Source: an uncultured Bacteroidota bacterium
GTDB lineage: Bacteria; Bacteroidota; Bacteroidia; Bacteroidales; P3
Direction of reading: 5' to 3'
Length of the DNA stretch: 64,000 nt
Assembly: GCA_902791695.1 (NCBI GenBank)
Contig: CADAWR010000005.1
Location: forward strand, 1-64,000
The notes beneath the pieces are model-generated. The model was not told the origin of the DNA. It saw only the letters and a list, made by a program, of their open reading frames with translations, and made no database searches. Positions 41,881-51,401 of the stretch are shown here, piece by piece. A program made the translations under genes and the position numbers. Each line of letters opens with the position of its first letter. Position 1 is the first letter of the stretch.

Positions 41881-42560
41881 AGCCAACGGAGACCATAGGC
41901 GGACGTAAGTGCACCATATACACGATGGAGGGTGCGCAGATACTGCTGCTGCAACCCGTTGACGACCACGACCAGAGCCTGCTGGACAGCGAAGTGGAGA
42001 CGATAGGCCGCCTCACGGATGTGCCGTTCACCCTCGTGTCTTTCGCCATCAAGGAGTGGATGAACGAGCTCACCCCATGGCCGGCGCCACCCACCTTCGG
42101 CAGGCAGCCCTTCGGCGACGGCGCAGAGGCGACCCTCGGATATGTGAGAGACACGCTGCTGCCATGGCTGACACAGCGCCTAGGGGCGCGACAGGTAATC
42201 ATGGGCGGCTACTCGCTGGCAGGCCTGTTCTCATTGTGGGCGGGATATAACAGCCACCTCTTCGACGGCATCGCCGCAGCATCGCCGTCAGTGTGGTATC
42301 CGCGATGGACAGATTACACCGAAGGGCGCGAGATGCACGGCAAGGCTGTGTACTTAAGCCTGGGCGACAGGGAGTCGCACACGAAGAACCCTGTGATGGC
42401 ACATGTGGACGACGCCATACGCCACCAGCATGAACGGCTTGCGGCACAAGGTATAGACACGACACTAGAATGGAATGCCGGCAACCACTTCGTCGACTCT
42501 GAGAAGCGGATGGCGAAGGCCTTCGCCTGGGTTGTGCAAGCGCTCTCCTCCGTCAGATAA
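41877..42560 (+). CDS. Alpha/beta hydrolase, putative esterase family
   Basis: The product is 227 residues without a signal peptide. The nucleophile elbow is GGYSLAGLFSLW (S113). The likely acid is D164 (LSLGDRESH) and the histidine H204 (WNAGNHFVDSEKR). SPSVWYP after strand six is typical of the enterochelin-esterase-like family. The substrate is unknown. The ATG at 41877 overlaps the previous stop. The frame stays open upstream to 41433, but that part is a shadow of the previous gene. Confidence 0.85.
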   Translation: MKPTETIGGRKCTIYTMEGAQILLLQPVDDHDQSLLDSEVETIGRLTDVPFTLVSFAIKEWMNELTPWPAPPTFGRQPFGDGAEATLGYVRDTLLPWLTQRLGARQVIMGGYSLAGLFSLWAGYNSHLFDGIAAASPSVWYPRWTDYTEGREMHGKAVYLSLGDRESHTKNPVMAHVDDAIRHQHERLAAQGIDTTLEWNAGNHFVDSEKRMAKAFAWVVQALSSVR

Positions 42561-42567
42561 CACGTTT

Positions 42568-43080
42568 TTACTCTCTGTAGAACTCCCAGATGTCGCTGTG
42601 ACCGTCGCGGTAGGTGAAACTCCATTGGAGACGCTCGGCAGTCAAGGTGTCGAGGTGGAACTTATATTGGTAGTCGATGCCGCCACCGTAGGTGTCGATA
42701 ACCTTCTGTGCCAATTCTGTCGCGCGATCGCCCTCCATCAGTTCCATGCGGAAGCCATCTTTGGTACCGGCGAAGAAGAGGGTGTCGTCGTCTAGGTGCC
42801 AACGGCTGGGGCTGATATAGTTGAACACCCATGTCGTTGTGCTGCTATCCGGCAGAGTAACGACATACACCTGCCGTGCCGAATCAAGGGCGGTGCTGTC
42901 GGCATAGAAATCCATGGTACCTGTCTCACTCACGTCGAAGTGGCAGCCGTCCATGTCATAGCTGAAGGCATGTTGGTAGGTGTAGTGTCCTTCAATCTGC
43001 GGCTCGGCGTGGCGTGTACCACAGGCGCAGAGCATAATCAGCAGAGTGGCAAGCAAGCCATATTGTCTTATACTTTTCAT
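42568..43080 (-). CDS. Small lipoprotein, lipocalin-like
   Basis: The product is 170 residues. The signal peptide ends in LIMLCACGT with the lipid-attached Cys about 20. The remainder is a beta-strand pattern (IEGHYTYQHAF, GTMDFYADSTA, TTTWVFNYISPSRWHLDDDTLFF, QWSFTYRDG) similar to lipocalin-like or META-type lipoproteins of Bacteroidales. Function unknown. It follows the GSCFA gene by 3 nt on the same strand and is therefore in the dnaE transcript. Confidence 0.72.
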   Translation of the reverse strand: MKSIRQYGLLATLLIMLCACGTRHAEPQIEGHYTYQHAFSYDMDGCHFDVSETGTMDFYADSTALDSARQVYVVTLPDSSTTTWVFNYISPSRWHLDDDTLFFAGTKDGFRMELMEGDRATELAQKVIDTYGGGIDYQYKFHLDTLTAERLQWSFTYRDGHSDIWEFYRE

Positions 43081-43083
43081 AAT

Positions 43084-43941
43084 TCAATGCAACGGTATAT
43101 GTTGTTCGCGTTTGTGTTGTTTGGCGTTGTAGTGGGCCTGCTCGCGAACGGCAGGCAGCATGGTGGCGCGCTGGAAGCGCTCCCAGACGACATCGACGGC
43201 CACGCTGGTGGGGTGCGTCATTTTATCGTCATAGAAGCGGTAGTCGCGCAGCTCGTCAAGGACAATCTCGTATGACGGGAAATAATGGCATCTGGTGTTT
43301 CCTACCAACTCGTCCACTGCCAGCAGCAGTGTGCTCTTGCTTAGCTGGTTGCCATGGGCGCCGTCGGCCATATGGCGTATGGGCGACACCGTGAACAGCA
43401 CGTTGAGACTTGGGTAATAGGCCGCCAGTTCCTGCAGCAACGGCTGCCACAGTGCCGTAATTTCATCAACGGTCATGCGGCGCCGCACAAACATCTGCGG
43501 CGGCAGTTTGTGACAGTTGGCCACTATCTCGCCTTCTTTCTCAAACACCCACGCCGTGCCGAATGTCACCATCAGCAGCGATGCCTCTTTCAAAGCCTTG
43601 TGAGCCTGATGCATGCGGTCGTTGCATACAGCAAGGGTTTCCTCGGCCGTGCGGCGCGAGAAACTGCCGTGGTGGTGCCACGAATGCCACAGGCCTTCAT
43701 GCTCCACCAAGTCATCCATACCTATCTCACGGTCTTCCATCAGGCGCCTCACCGCAGCGGCGATGGACGCCGGGTTGTACAGTGCCCCAAAGGGGTTCTG
43801 CTCCACATGGAAATCGCCCTCCTGCAGCCGTGCCCCTATCTCGTCGGCAAAGCATGAGCCAAGACTCACAATGCCGGTAGAGTAGTCTACCTTGAACGGC
43901 AGCTGCGGCGCAACGACGGGGGTTGTAAGGTTCGGCATCAT
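43084..43941 (-). CDS. GSCFA family protein
   Basis: The product is 285 residues. The name-giving motif is LGSCFADEIGARL near residue 27, with FGTAWVF and SPIRHMADG further on. The fold is related to SGNH hydrolases, with the serine in GSCF as possible nucleophile and FYDDKMTHPTSVA supplying a histidine. Cellular role unknown. Its start codon overlaps the dnaE stop by 4 nt, so it is translated after DnaE. Confidence 0.9.
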   Translation of the reverse strand: MMPNLTTPVVAPQLPFKVDYSTGIVSLGSCFADEIGARLQEGDFHVEQNPFGALYNPASIAAAVRRLMEDREIGMDDLVEHEGLWHSWHHHGSFSRRTAEETLAVCNDRMHQAHKALKEASLLMVTFGTAWVFEKEGEIVANCHKLPPQMFVRRRMTVDEITALWQPLLQELAAYYPSLNVLFTVSPIRHMADGAHGNQLSKSTLLLAVDELVGNTRCHYFPSYEIVLDELRDYRFYDDKMTHPTSVAVDVVWERFQRATMLPAVREQAHYNAKQHKREQHIPLH

Positions 43942-46900
43942 GACTTCAAATGCGGTTTTATCTCATACACACCTTTTATCTGTTCCAGCTCAGGTATGGC
44001 GTCGCGCACCTTGACGCGCAGGTCGGTAGCCCCCATGGTGAGCGTCAGCTTCTGCGCCGGATCGACGACCGTTGCCTGCAGCGGCACACTGCCTTTGTGC
44101 TTCTTGCCAAGTTTCTCGATGGCCTTGCAGAACTCTTCGTTAATGTCGTCTATGCATATCTTGAAGCACAGCTTCGAGGCATACTTGTCGAGCACACCGG
44201 CCAGATTCATCATCGTCATCACCTTCAGTGATATATAGTTGCGCTCATTGCCGGTCTTGTCGGTATAGCGGCGCGCCGTCACCTTACCGCGGCAGAAGAT
44301 GAACGTGTTGTTGGTGAAGAAGCCCTTGAAGTCCGAGTACTCGTCACCGTAGAGTTTCATCTCGTAGCTGCCGCTGTAATCGTCTATCACCATGCTGCCG
44401 AAGGGTACGCCCTTGCCACTTACCATCTCCTTGGCGCCGGACACCATACCGGCAAACCTAACTTCGCGCCCCACCAAGGCTTCAAGGTTGCCAAGCTGCT
44501 CGCAGGTGACATTGGCCATCATCCGTATCTCATACTTGTAGTCGTCGAGCGGGTGGCCGCTGAGGTAAGTACTTATCACCTCTTTCTCATACTTGCAGCG
44601 CTCTATGTTGCTCCACGGCTCCACCGTCGGTATCGGCGGATGCTCCTCCTCGGCCAGCTCCTCGCTCATGCTGAAGATGCTCATCTGGTTGCTCGACGCG
44701 CCGTCCTGGCGACGTATGGCCCACTTCACTATCATGTCCAGATAGGTCGGCGTAGTCTCCAGCTGGTTCTCCTTGTAGAAATACTGCGCACGGTGCATCT
44801 CCCCCACCCCGTCGAAGGCTCCGGCCTTCACCAGCACCTCCAGGTTCTTCTTGTTCACCGAGTGCATATCCACCCGCTTCAGGAAGTCAAAGATATCCTT
44901 GTAAGGGCCGTTCTTCTCGCGCTCGGCGATAATCACTGCCGATGCCGCCTCACCCATGCCGCTGATGGCCTGCATACCGAAGCGTATCTTGCCGTCTTTG
45001 TCTACGCTGAAGTCCATGTCCGAGTCATTGACACTCGGCGCCGCCACCTCCACGCCCTGCTTCTTGCAGTCGTCCATGAGTTCGCGCACACGCCCTATGT
45101 CGGTCTGCGCCGAAGTCATCACGGCAGCCATGTACTCCGCCGGGTAGTGCGCCTTGAGGTAGGCCGTCTGGTAGGCCACCCACGAGTAGCAGGCGGCATG
45201 GCTCTTGTTGAAGGCGTAGCTGGCAAACTTCTTCCACTCCTCCCATATCTTGCTCAGCGTCTCCTTGGGGTGACCGTTCTTCTCGCCGCCCTCGTAGAAG
45301 AGCACCTCCAGTTCGTTCATCTTGTCAATCTGCTTCTTGCCCATGGCCTTGCGCAACGTGTCGCTCTGGCCACGCGTGAAGCCAGCCAGCAGGCGGCTCA
45401 AGAGCATGACCTGCTCCTGGTACACGGTGATACCGTAGGTGTCCTTCAGGTATTTCTCCATCACCGGCAGGTCGTAGACGATGGGCTTGCGCCCCTGCTT
45501 GCGGTCGATGAACTCCGGTATGTTGTCCATGGGGCCCGGGCGATAGAGGGCGTTCATGGCTATCAGGTCGTCGATGACGTGCGGCTGCAGCTCCCGCAGG
45601 TATTTCTGCATGCCGGCGCTTTCAAACTGGAACACACCCACGGTGTTGCCCTCGCAGAAGAGCTTGTAGGTGAGCTCGTCGTCAAGCGGCAGGTGGTCCA
45701 CATCCACCTCCACGCCCAGGCGCTTCTTCACCATCGCCACACAGTTCTTGATGATGGTGAGGTTCTTCAGCCCCAGGAAGTCCATCTTGATGAGGCCCAC
45801 GTTCTCCACCACATGGCCGTCGTACTGCGTCACCAGCACATCCTCGCCGGTCTCCTTGTCGTTGATGACGCACACCGGCGCCACATTGGTGAGGTCCTGC
45901 GAGCCTATGATGACACCGCAGGCGTGGATGCCTATCTGGCGGTTGGTATCTTCGAGTTCCTCGGCGTAGGTGAGCATCTGTCTCAAGTCGTCAGGGCCTT
46001 CCTGCATTATCTTCTTCAGCTCCGGCACATACTTGTAGCAGTTCTTGAGGTTCACCTTCGGGGCCTTGCCTTTCTCATCCTTTATGTTGTCGGGGAAGCC
46101 GCGGTCGGGTATGTATCCCTTGAGTTGGTTCACTGTGGCCAGCGGCACCTTCTCCACGCGTCCCACGTCGGCTATCGAGCTCTTGGTAGCCATGGTGCCG
46201 TAGGTGATGATGTGCGCCACGCGCTCCTTGCCGTATTTCTGCGTCACCCACTCCAGCACCTTGCCGCGCCCGGCGTCGTCGAAGTCCACGTCTATATCGG
46301 GCAGCGATATACGGTCGGGGTTCAGGAAACGCTCGAACAGCAGGTCGTAGCGCAATGGGTCGAGGTCGGTAATCCACAGGCAGTAGGCCACCACGCTGCC
46401 TGCCGCACTGCCGCGCCCGGGACCTACGCTGACGCCTAGCTCCTCGCGGGCAGCGCGGATGTAGTCGCTCACAATAAGGAAGTAGCCCGGAAAGCCCATG
46501 GTCTTAATGGTGTGCAGCTCGAATATGATGCGCTCCTTCACCTCGTCGCTCAGCTCCTCACCATAGCGTTTGTGGGCGCCCTCCCACACGAGGTGCGACA
46601 GATAGTCGGCCTCGAACTTTATACGGCGCAACTTCTTATAGCCGCCCAGCTTCTTTATCTTCTTCTCGGCATCCTCCTGGCTCATCACCACCTCGCCCTT
46701 CTCGTTGCGCGTGAACTCGTTGAAGAGCTCTTCGTCGGTGAACTTGGCAGCCCATTCCTCTTCGGTGCCGAAGCTCTCCGGTATGGGGAACACCGGCATC
46801 AGGGGGTCACTGTCGATGCTGTACACCTCCACCTTGTCGGCCACCTCCATGGTGTTGGCCAGCGCCTCGGGCAGGTCGCTGAATATGGCCTCCATCTCCT

Positions 46901-47849
46901 CGGGGCTCTTGAGCCACTCCTGCTTGGTGTAGTGCATACGGTTGGGATCGTCGTAGTCCTTCTGCGTGGCCAGGCATATCAGGTGGTCGTGTGCCTCGCC
47001 GTGCTCCTCCTCCACAAAGTGGGCGTCGTTGGTGGCTATTATCTTGATGTTGTGCTTGCGCGCCAGCTCTATGAGCACGGGGTTTATCTTCTGCTGCAGC
47101 TCATAGGTCTGGTAGTTGGCGTTGGGCTTGTCGGTCTTGTGGCGCATAAGCTCAATGTAGTAGTCGTCGCCGAATATCTCCTTGAACCACAGCACCGCCT
47201 CCTCGGCCTCCTTCAGCTTGCCTGCCATGATGAGCTGCGGTATCTCGCCGCCCAGGCAGGCCGAGCAGACGATAAGCCCCTCGTGGTACTGCTTCAGCAC
47301 ATTGTGGTCTATGCGCGGACGGTTGTAAAAGCCGTCGGTGTAGGCTATCGAGGCAAGCTTGCACAGCGAGTGGTAACCCTGCAGGTTCTTGGCCAGCAGT
47401 ATCAGGTGGTAGCCGCTGCTGTCCAATATGCGCTCCTTCCCGTTCTCCGGATTTATCTCCTTGAGGTTCTTGTCCTTGTCGTACAGCGTGCGGCGGGCGC
47501 AATAGGCCTCGGTGCCCACTATCGGCTTGAACATCTGCCCTTTCGTCTGCTCCAGCTCTTCGCGCAGCTGGCTAATGCTGGGCGTCCCCTCCGGCATCAC
47601 GGTGTCGCCCTCCACAGCCTCCAATTCCTTAATCTTAGCCTCCAGCTCCTTGATGCGATCCTTCACCTTGCCGTTCTCCTTGGCCACAGTGTCCAGGAAG
47701 TCCTTGATGCCGAACATATTGCCGTGGTCGGTAAGGGCCATGGCGTACATGCCGCAACGCTTGGCTTTCTTCACAAGGTCGGGTACTTTCGACATACCGT
47801 CGAGCATCGAATAGTGCGAGTGCACGTGCAGGTGGGTAAACTGTGGCAT
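43938..47849 (-). CDS. dnaE: DNA polymerase III alpha subunit
   Basis: The product is 1303 residues, the replicative polymerase. The PHP domain opens with THLHVHSHYSMLDG. The polymerase active site is PDIDVDFDD with D518, D520 and D522, preceded by GRGSAAGSVVAYC. The thumb and fingers (GVFQFESAGM, ALYRPGPM, YQEQVM) and the C-terminal helix-hairpin-helix and OB regions are complete. Length is usual for Bacteroidetes DnaE with a slight N-terminal insertion in the PHP domain (about 75-100). Its own promoter is at 47904-47911. Confidence 0.98.
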   Translation of the reverse strand: MPQFTHLHVHSHYSMLDGMSKVPDLVKKAKRCGMYAMALTDHGNMFGIKDFLDTVAKENGKVKDRIKELEAKIKELEAVEGDTVMPEGTPSISQLREELEQTKGQMFKPIVGTEAYCARRTLYDKDKNLKEINPENGKERILDSSGYHLILLAKNLQGYHSLCKLASIAYTDGFYNRPRIDHNVLKQYHEGLIVCSACLGGEIPQLIMAGKLKEAEEAVLWFKEIFGDDYYIELMRHKTDKPNANYQTYELQQKINPVLIELARKHNIKIIATNDAHFVEEEHGEAHDHLICLATQKDYDDPNRMHYTKQEWLKSPEEMEAIFSDLPEALANTMEVADKVEVYSIDSDPLMPVFPIPESFGTEEEWAAKFTDEELFNEFTRNEKGEVVMSQEDAEKKIKKLGGYKKLRRIKFEADYLSHLVWEGAHKRYGEELSDEVKERIIFELHTIKTMGFPGYFLIVSDYIRAAREELGVSVGPGRGSAAGSVVAYCLWITDLDPLRYDLLFERFLNPDRISLPDIDVDFDDAGRGKVLEWVTQKYGKERVAHIITYGTMATKSSIADVGRVEKVPLATVNQLKGYIPDRGFPDNIKDEKGKAPKVNLKNCYKYVPELKKIMQEGPDDLRQMLTYAEELEDTNRQIGIHACGVIIGSQDLTNVAPVCVINDKETGEDVLVTQYDGHVVENVGLIKMDFLGLKNLTIIKNCVAMVKKRLGVEVDVDHLPLDDELTYKLFCEGNTVGVFQFESAGMQKYLRELQPHVIDDLIAMNALYRPGPMDNIPEFIDRKQGRKPIVYDLPVMEKYLKDTYGITVYQEQVMLLSRLLAGFTRGQSDTLRKAMGKKQIDKMNELEVLFYEGGEKNGHPKETLSKIWEEWKKFASYAFNKSHAACYSWVAYQTAYLKAHYPAEYMAAVMTSAQTDIGRVRELMDDCKKQGVEVAAPSVNDSDMDFSVDKDGKIRFGMQAISGMGEAASAVIIAEREKNGPYKDIFDFLKRVDMHSVNKKNLEVLVKAGAFDGVGEMHRAQYFYKENQLETTPTYLDMIVKWAIRRQDGASSNQMSIFSMSEELAEEEHPPIPTVEPWSNIERCKYEKEVISTYLSGHPLDDYKYEIRMMANVTCEQLGNLEALVGREVRFAGMVSGAKEMVSGKGVPFGSMVIDDYSGSYEMKLYGDEYSDFKGFFTNNTFIFCRGKVTARRYTDKTGNERNYISLKVMTMMNLAGVLDKYASKLCFKICIDDINEEFCKAIEKLGKKHKGSVPLQATVVDPAQKLTLTMGATDLRVKVRDAIPELEQIKGVYEIKPHLKS

Positions 47850-47903
47850 ACTGTATTGACTTCTTGGCTATTCTACACTTATTTGCTTATTGCGAACTTG
47901 CTG

Positions 47904-47911
47904 CAAAGATA
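47904..47911 (-). promoter_or_regulatory. -7 box of dnaE
   Basis: The minus strand reads TATCTTTG, 54 nt upstream of the ATG at 47849. Confidence 0.65.
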
Positions 47912-47990
47912 GTATTTTTTTCCACACGTCGCCCATAATTTTATCCACATTTTATAACAGCCTGTGGTACGGACGCTTCCATAACAATAT

Positions 47991-48016
47991 AAGGCCCTCC
48001 CGGGCGGAAGGACCTT
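47991..48016 (-). terminator. Intrinsic terminator after the 48046-48609 gene
   Basis: The minus strand reads AAGGTCC-ttccgcccggga-GGGCCTT followed by ATATT. It is homologous to the hairpin at 12303-12330, including the flanking ttaac[ct]aaactttaacactt. Confidence 0.7.
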
Positions 48017-48045
48017 ATTTAACTAAACTTTAACACTTAGTGACC

Positions 48046-48609
48046 TTATTCCCTCACACGGAGGAAAAGGTATGCACCATCCATCATCGAAAACACACCA
48101 AGCGGATGGTATGGACTTACTATCATGCTGTCGGCATTTATTTGGAAGCACTGCATGATCCACAGCTCTTCCTCTCCAGCCTCAACTAGTCCAACCTTGA
48201 CACTGTCTTGACCAACAACATAAGTCGTGACATAATCTTCCCTGCCGGTTCGCCTTTCCACATAGTTTCCCTCGGTGTCAAAAAAGAGGCTTTCCTCGGT
48301 ACTGGCACAAAAGCCCTCGCACCACGGCGTCAAAGTATAATTGTCCATGAACTGCCGCCAGCCCAGAGTCCCAATATATAAATCAGGGCATATAGCGTGA
48401 ATATACTCGGGGTCTAACCGCCACTCGCCCGGCAGGTACTGCTCGAGGGGTACGAACTGGTAGCCGGATGCCTCGCCTCCGCCGGTGTTTTCGTCCGGTG
48501 TCACCACAGGAATTGGTGTGGTCTCCGTATCATTATCCTTATTGCATGCAGCCGCACATATGCAGCACACAACGGCTGCCAGCATCAAAAACAAATTACG
48601 TGTTTTCAT
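48046..48609 (-). CDS. Lipoprotein of unknown function
   Basis: The product is 187 residues. The lipobox is ICAAACNKDND. A threonine/glutamate linker leads to a compact domain (about 50-187: GEWRLDPEYIHAICPD, DTEGNYVERRTG). No family is recognised, though the early tryptophan after GEW is usual in lipocalin-like lipoproteins. It lies 5 nt after the truncated gene 48615-48917. Its 3' flank is shared with the 12358 gene, so it seems to occupy the place of that gene's 3' two-thirds in a rearranged copy of that locus. Confidence 0.65.
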   Translation of the reverse strand: MKTRNLFLMLAAVVCCICAAACNKDNDTETTPIPVVTPDENTGGGEASGYQFVPLEQYLPGEWRLDPEYIHAICPDLYIGTLGWRQFMDNYTLTPWCEGFCASTEESLFFDTEGNYVERRTGREDYVTTYVVGQDSVKVGLVEAGEEELWIMQCFQINADSMIVSPYHPLGVFSMMDGAYLFLRVRE

Positions 48610-48614
48610 GACTA

Positions 48615-48917
48615 TTATTTTTTAGTTGATAATATATCCATACGTATGGCGACTTCTTGAGCTTGGCTATTGTATAAGCACAGAAGAGCCCCTCCACAAT
48701 GATAATCATGGCTAACACCAAGTTGATTTATGCGATTACTTTTGGGGGAGACAATGTACATTTCCCCTTGATTCTCTTGCGACTTACACCAGTTGCTGTC
48801 GTAATAGTTGTAATGCCAGAACGGCACCTTGCCACGTAAAGTGTCAACCTGCGCACAGACTTGGGCAAAACTTGCCGTAACCATCAGCATAAAAGCAACC
48901 AATAGTTTGTTTTTCAT
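48615..48917 (-). pseudogene. Truncated paralogue of the 12358-13809 secreted protein
   Basis: The frame gives 100 residues. After its signal peptide, VDTLRGKVPFWHYNYYDSNW and the next 70 residues match residues 21-95 of the 12358-13809 product closely. It then stops (DILSTKK) where the other protein continues for nearly 390 residues. The first residues (MKNKLL) instead match the 13806-15188 product, as does the upstream region. The frame is a fusion of two neighbouring gene starts followed by truncation. A small secreted product is still possible, so it is not certain to be dead. Confidence 0.7.
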
Positions 48918-48945
48918 ATTATTGCCAGATTATATAGCCAATTGT

Positions 48946-49122
48946 TATATTTGCAAATATAGAAAAGCTTTTGAACAAAAGCAAGAAAAAAAAGACATTG
49001 AATAATAGTTCAATGATAATTCGCGGTCATTCACGGTAATTCACGTTCGAAAATGAAGCGTATCCGCTCCGTACCCGCTCCGTACCCGCTCCGTCTGTTC
49101 ACCGGTTGTTTAACGGTTTTTT
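48946..49122. repeat. Dispersed repeat, copy B (first copy 15217-15381)
   Basis: It carries the promoter of the truncated gene (-7 box 48954-48961, minus strand), the run gaacaaaagcaagaaaa, and CTCCGTACC-type units spaced 11 bp (ctccgtacccg repeated). It leads into a second G-rich array ahead of pyrH. Confidence 0.85.
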
Positions 49123-49123
49123 G

Positions 49124-49175
49124 TCGGAGAGGGGTCGGAGAGGGGTCGGAGGGGAGCCGGAGAGGGTACGGAGCA
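49124..49175. repeat. 11-bp-period array (tCGGAGaggggt type)
   Basis: About five units of 11 bp with core CGGAG (tcggagagggg, tcggagagggg, tcggaggggag, ccggagagggt, acggagcag). The position relative to the dispersed repeat is the same as that of the 15383-15470 array, but the unit sequence differs. Confidence 0.82.
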
Positions 49176-49291
49176 GAAATAGTGTTTTTTGTAACTTTTT
49201 TGCTCACGGTTTCAAAAAAAATACTAACTTCGTAGTTACGAAACGGGAGGCCGTTTCGGCGCAAAGCACTAAGAAACAAAAGACTACACAG

Positions 49292-49999
49292 ATGAGATAC
49301 AATCGCATTCTTCTTAAATTGAGCGGCGAGTCGCTCATGGGCACCCAAAGTTACGGCATCAGCCCAGCCATGCTGACCCAATATGTGGCCGACATCAAGG
49401 CCGTTGTGGAGCGCGGCGTGCAGGTGGGCATCGTCATCGGCGGCGGCAACATCTTCCGCGGCCTCAGCGGCGCCGCAGGCGGCATGGACCGCGTGCAGGG
49501 CGACTACATGGGCATGCTGGCCACGATGATCAACAGTCTGGCTCTGCAGGCCGAGCTGGAGAAACAGGGCGTGAGCACCGAGCTGCTGGGCGGCATGGCT
49601 ATAGAGCCCATCTGCAAGGCTATGAGCCGTCGCCGCGCCATCGAGGCCATGGAGCAGGGGCGCGTGGTAATCATCGGCGGCGGCACGGGCAATCCCTACT
49701 TCACCACCGACACGGCATCGACCCTCCGCGCCATCGAGATCAAGGCCGACGCCATCCTCAAGGGCACCCGCGTCGACGGCGTCTACACCGCCGACCCCGA
49801 GAAGGACCCCACGGCCACCAAGTACCAGCGCCTCACCTACAGCGAGGCTCTGGAGAAGAAGCTGAAAATCATGGACCTCACAGCCTTCGCTCTGGCCGAG
49901 GACAACAGCCTGCCAATCTATGTCTTCGACATGAACCGCCAGGGCAACCTGCTCCGCGTCGTCGAAGGCGAGGACGTCGGCACAATCGTTAGCAAATAA
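49292..49999 (+). CDS. pyrH: UMP kinase
   Basis: The product is 235 residues, of the amino-acid-kinase fold. It phosphorylates UMP to UDP in pyrimidine synthesis. Markers are [12 protein letters not shown] (phosphate loop), [23 protein letters not shown] and [16 protein letters not shown] 49292 is chosen because [15 protein letters not shown] is the normal N-terminus; the frame is open back to 49106, but that part runs through the repeat array. It starts the cluster pyrH-frr-birA. Confidence 0.97.
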   Translation: MRYNRILLKLSGESLMGTQSYGISPAMLTQYVADIKAVVERGVQVGIVIGGGNIFRGLSGAAGGMDRVQGDYMGMLATMINSLALQAELEKQGVSTELLGGMAIEPICKAMSRRRAIEAMEQGRVVIIGGGTGNPYFTTDTASTLRAIEIKADAILKGTRVDGVYTADPEKDPTATKYQRLTYSEALEKKLKIMDLTAFALAEDNSLPIYVFDMNRQGNLLRVVEGEDVGTIVSK

Positions 50000-50013
50000 A
50001 AAACCACAATATT

Positions 50014-50577
50014 ATGAACGATTTATCGAAAGCCTGCCTCGACGAGGCAAAAAACAGTATGCAGAGCTCGCTCGGCTTCCTGGATAAGGAGCTGGCGAAA
50101 ATCCGCGCCGGCAAGGCCAACCCCGGCATGCTCGACGGTGTGAAGGTTGACTACTACGGCACCATGACCGAGATAAGCCAGGTGGCGAACATCAACACCC
50201 CCGACGCACGTTCCATCGTCATCCAGCCTTGGGAGAAGACCATCGTGGGCGCCATCAACAAGGCCATCCTCGACGCCAACCTGGGCTTCACGCCCCGCCA
50301 CGAAGGCGACATACTGCGCATAGTCATACCGCCCCTCACCGAGGAGCGCCGCAAGGAACTCTGCAAGCAGGCCAAGACCGAGGTGGAGAACGCCAAGGTC
50401 AACGTGCGCAACGTGCGCCGCAACGTCATGGACAAGGTGAAGAAGCTGAAGGACAAGTCGGTCCCCGAGGACGAGGTGAAGCAGGTGGAGAAAGAGCTCC
50501 AGGACATCACCGACAAGCACATCGCCGACTGCGACAAGATCTTCGCCGCCAAGGAGAAGGAAATCATGTCCATCTAA
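50014..50577 (+). CDS. frr: Ribosome recycling factor
   Basis: The product is 187 residues, normal length. It dissociates ribosomes after termination together with EF-G. Typical elements are LAKIRAGKANPGMLDGVKV, YYGTMTEISQVANI, IQPWEKTIVGAINKAI, DILRIVIPPLTEERRKEL and NVRRNVMDKVKKL. It lies 14 nt after pyrH, the order found in many bacteria. Confidence 0.98.
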   Translation: MNDLSKACLDEAKNSMQSSLGFLDKELAKIRAGKANPGMLDGVKVDYYGTMTEISQVANINTPDARSIVIQPWEKTIVGAINKAILDANLGFTPRHEGDILRIVIPPLTEERRKELCKQAKTEVENAKVNVRNVRRNVMDKVKKLKDKSVPEDEVKQVEKELQDITDKHIADCDKIFAAKEKEIMSI

Positions 50578-51306
50578 ATGCAGATTGTCCGACTGGACTC
50601 GGTGGAGTCCACAAACAAGTATTGTGAAGTCCTCGACCTCGCGGAGGTGGAGGACTTCACCTGCTATTGGGCGCTTGAGCAGACCGCCGGCATAGGCCAG
50701 CGCGGCAACCACTGGCACAGTGCCCCGGGCCTAAACCTCACCTTCAGCCTCGTGATCAAACCCGTATGGCTTGCCGCCGCATGCCAGTTCATGCTCACCC
50801 AGGCCATCTCCTTGGCAATAACCGACTTACTTGCCACTTACCACTTGCCACACACCACTCACATCAAGTGGCCAAATGACATATATGTCGGCCGCAAAAA
50901 GATCTGCGGCACGCTGACGTCGGCGCGCCTGGCGGGCGACTACATCGCCACTGCCATCTGCGGCATTGGGCTGAATGTCAACGAGACAGACTTCCCCGAC
51001 TGGGTGCCCAATCCGACGTCGCTACGGCAGCTGACAGGCGAGACGTATGACCCCGAGGAGGTGCTGCACACGCTGCTCGCCTGCATAGAGCACCGCTACA
51101 ACGCGCTGCGCGACGGCGCCGACATAAGCGCGGAATACCTCGGCCTGCTGCTCGGCCGCGGCGAACAGCGACGCTATACATACCTCGGCCAGCCGGTGAC
51201 GGCCACCATAGAGGGTGTCGACGATTATGGTCGCCTGCTGCTCACCACCGATGAGGGCAGCCAACTGTGCTGCAACATGAAAGAACTGGCATACAGCTGG
51301 TTGTAA
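50578..51306 (+). CDS. birA: Biotin--[acetyl-CoA-carboxylase] ligase
   Basis: The product is 242 residues, lacking the N-terminal DNA-binding domain of E. coli BirA, so it is a ligase only. It attaches biotin to carboxyl-carrier proteins. Motifs include LDSVESTNKY, QTAGIGQRGNHWHS (biotin/AMP loop, with G-Q-R-G-N-x-W in place of G-R-G-R-x-x-W), HIKWPNDIYVGRKKICG and AICGIGLNVN. The start codon follows the frr stop directly (TAA then ATG), so translation is coupled. Confidence 0.93.
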   Translation: MQIVRLDSVESTNKYCEVLDLAEVEDFTCYWALEQTAGIGQRGNHWHSAPGLNLTFSLVIKPVWLAAACQFMLTQAISLAITDLLATYHLPHTTHIKWPNDIYVGRKKICGTLTSARLAGDYIATAICGIGLNVNETDFPDWVPNPTSLRQLTGETYDPEEVLHTLLACIEHRYNALRDGADISAEYLGLLLGRGEQRRYTYLGQPVTATIEGVDDYGRLLLTTDEGSQLCCNMKELAYSWL

Positions 51307-51346
51307 CAAATATTGCATACATGCGCAAATATTAAAATAAATTGCG

Positions 51347-51354
51347 TATATTTG
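51347..51354 (+). promoter_or_regulatory. -7 box of the phosphate butyryltransferase gene
   Basis: TATATTTG, 47 nt upstream of the ATG at 51402. Confidence 0.7.
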
Positions 51355-51401
51355 CAGCCACGGTAATAAACAAAAAACAACAATAAAAAACACACAAAGA
51401 A

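Noticed and set aside
44553-47912. Two long plus-strand frames (44553-46439 and 46512-47912) opposite dnaE
   Set aside because: They are antisense shadows of a complete DnaE; GC-rich codon use leaves few stops on the other strand.
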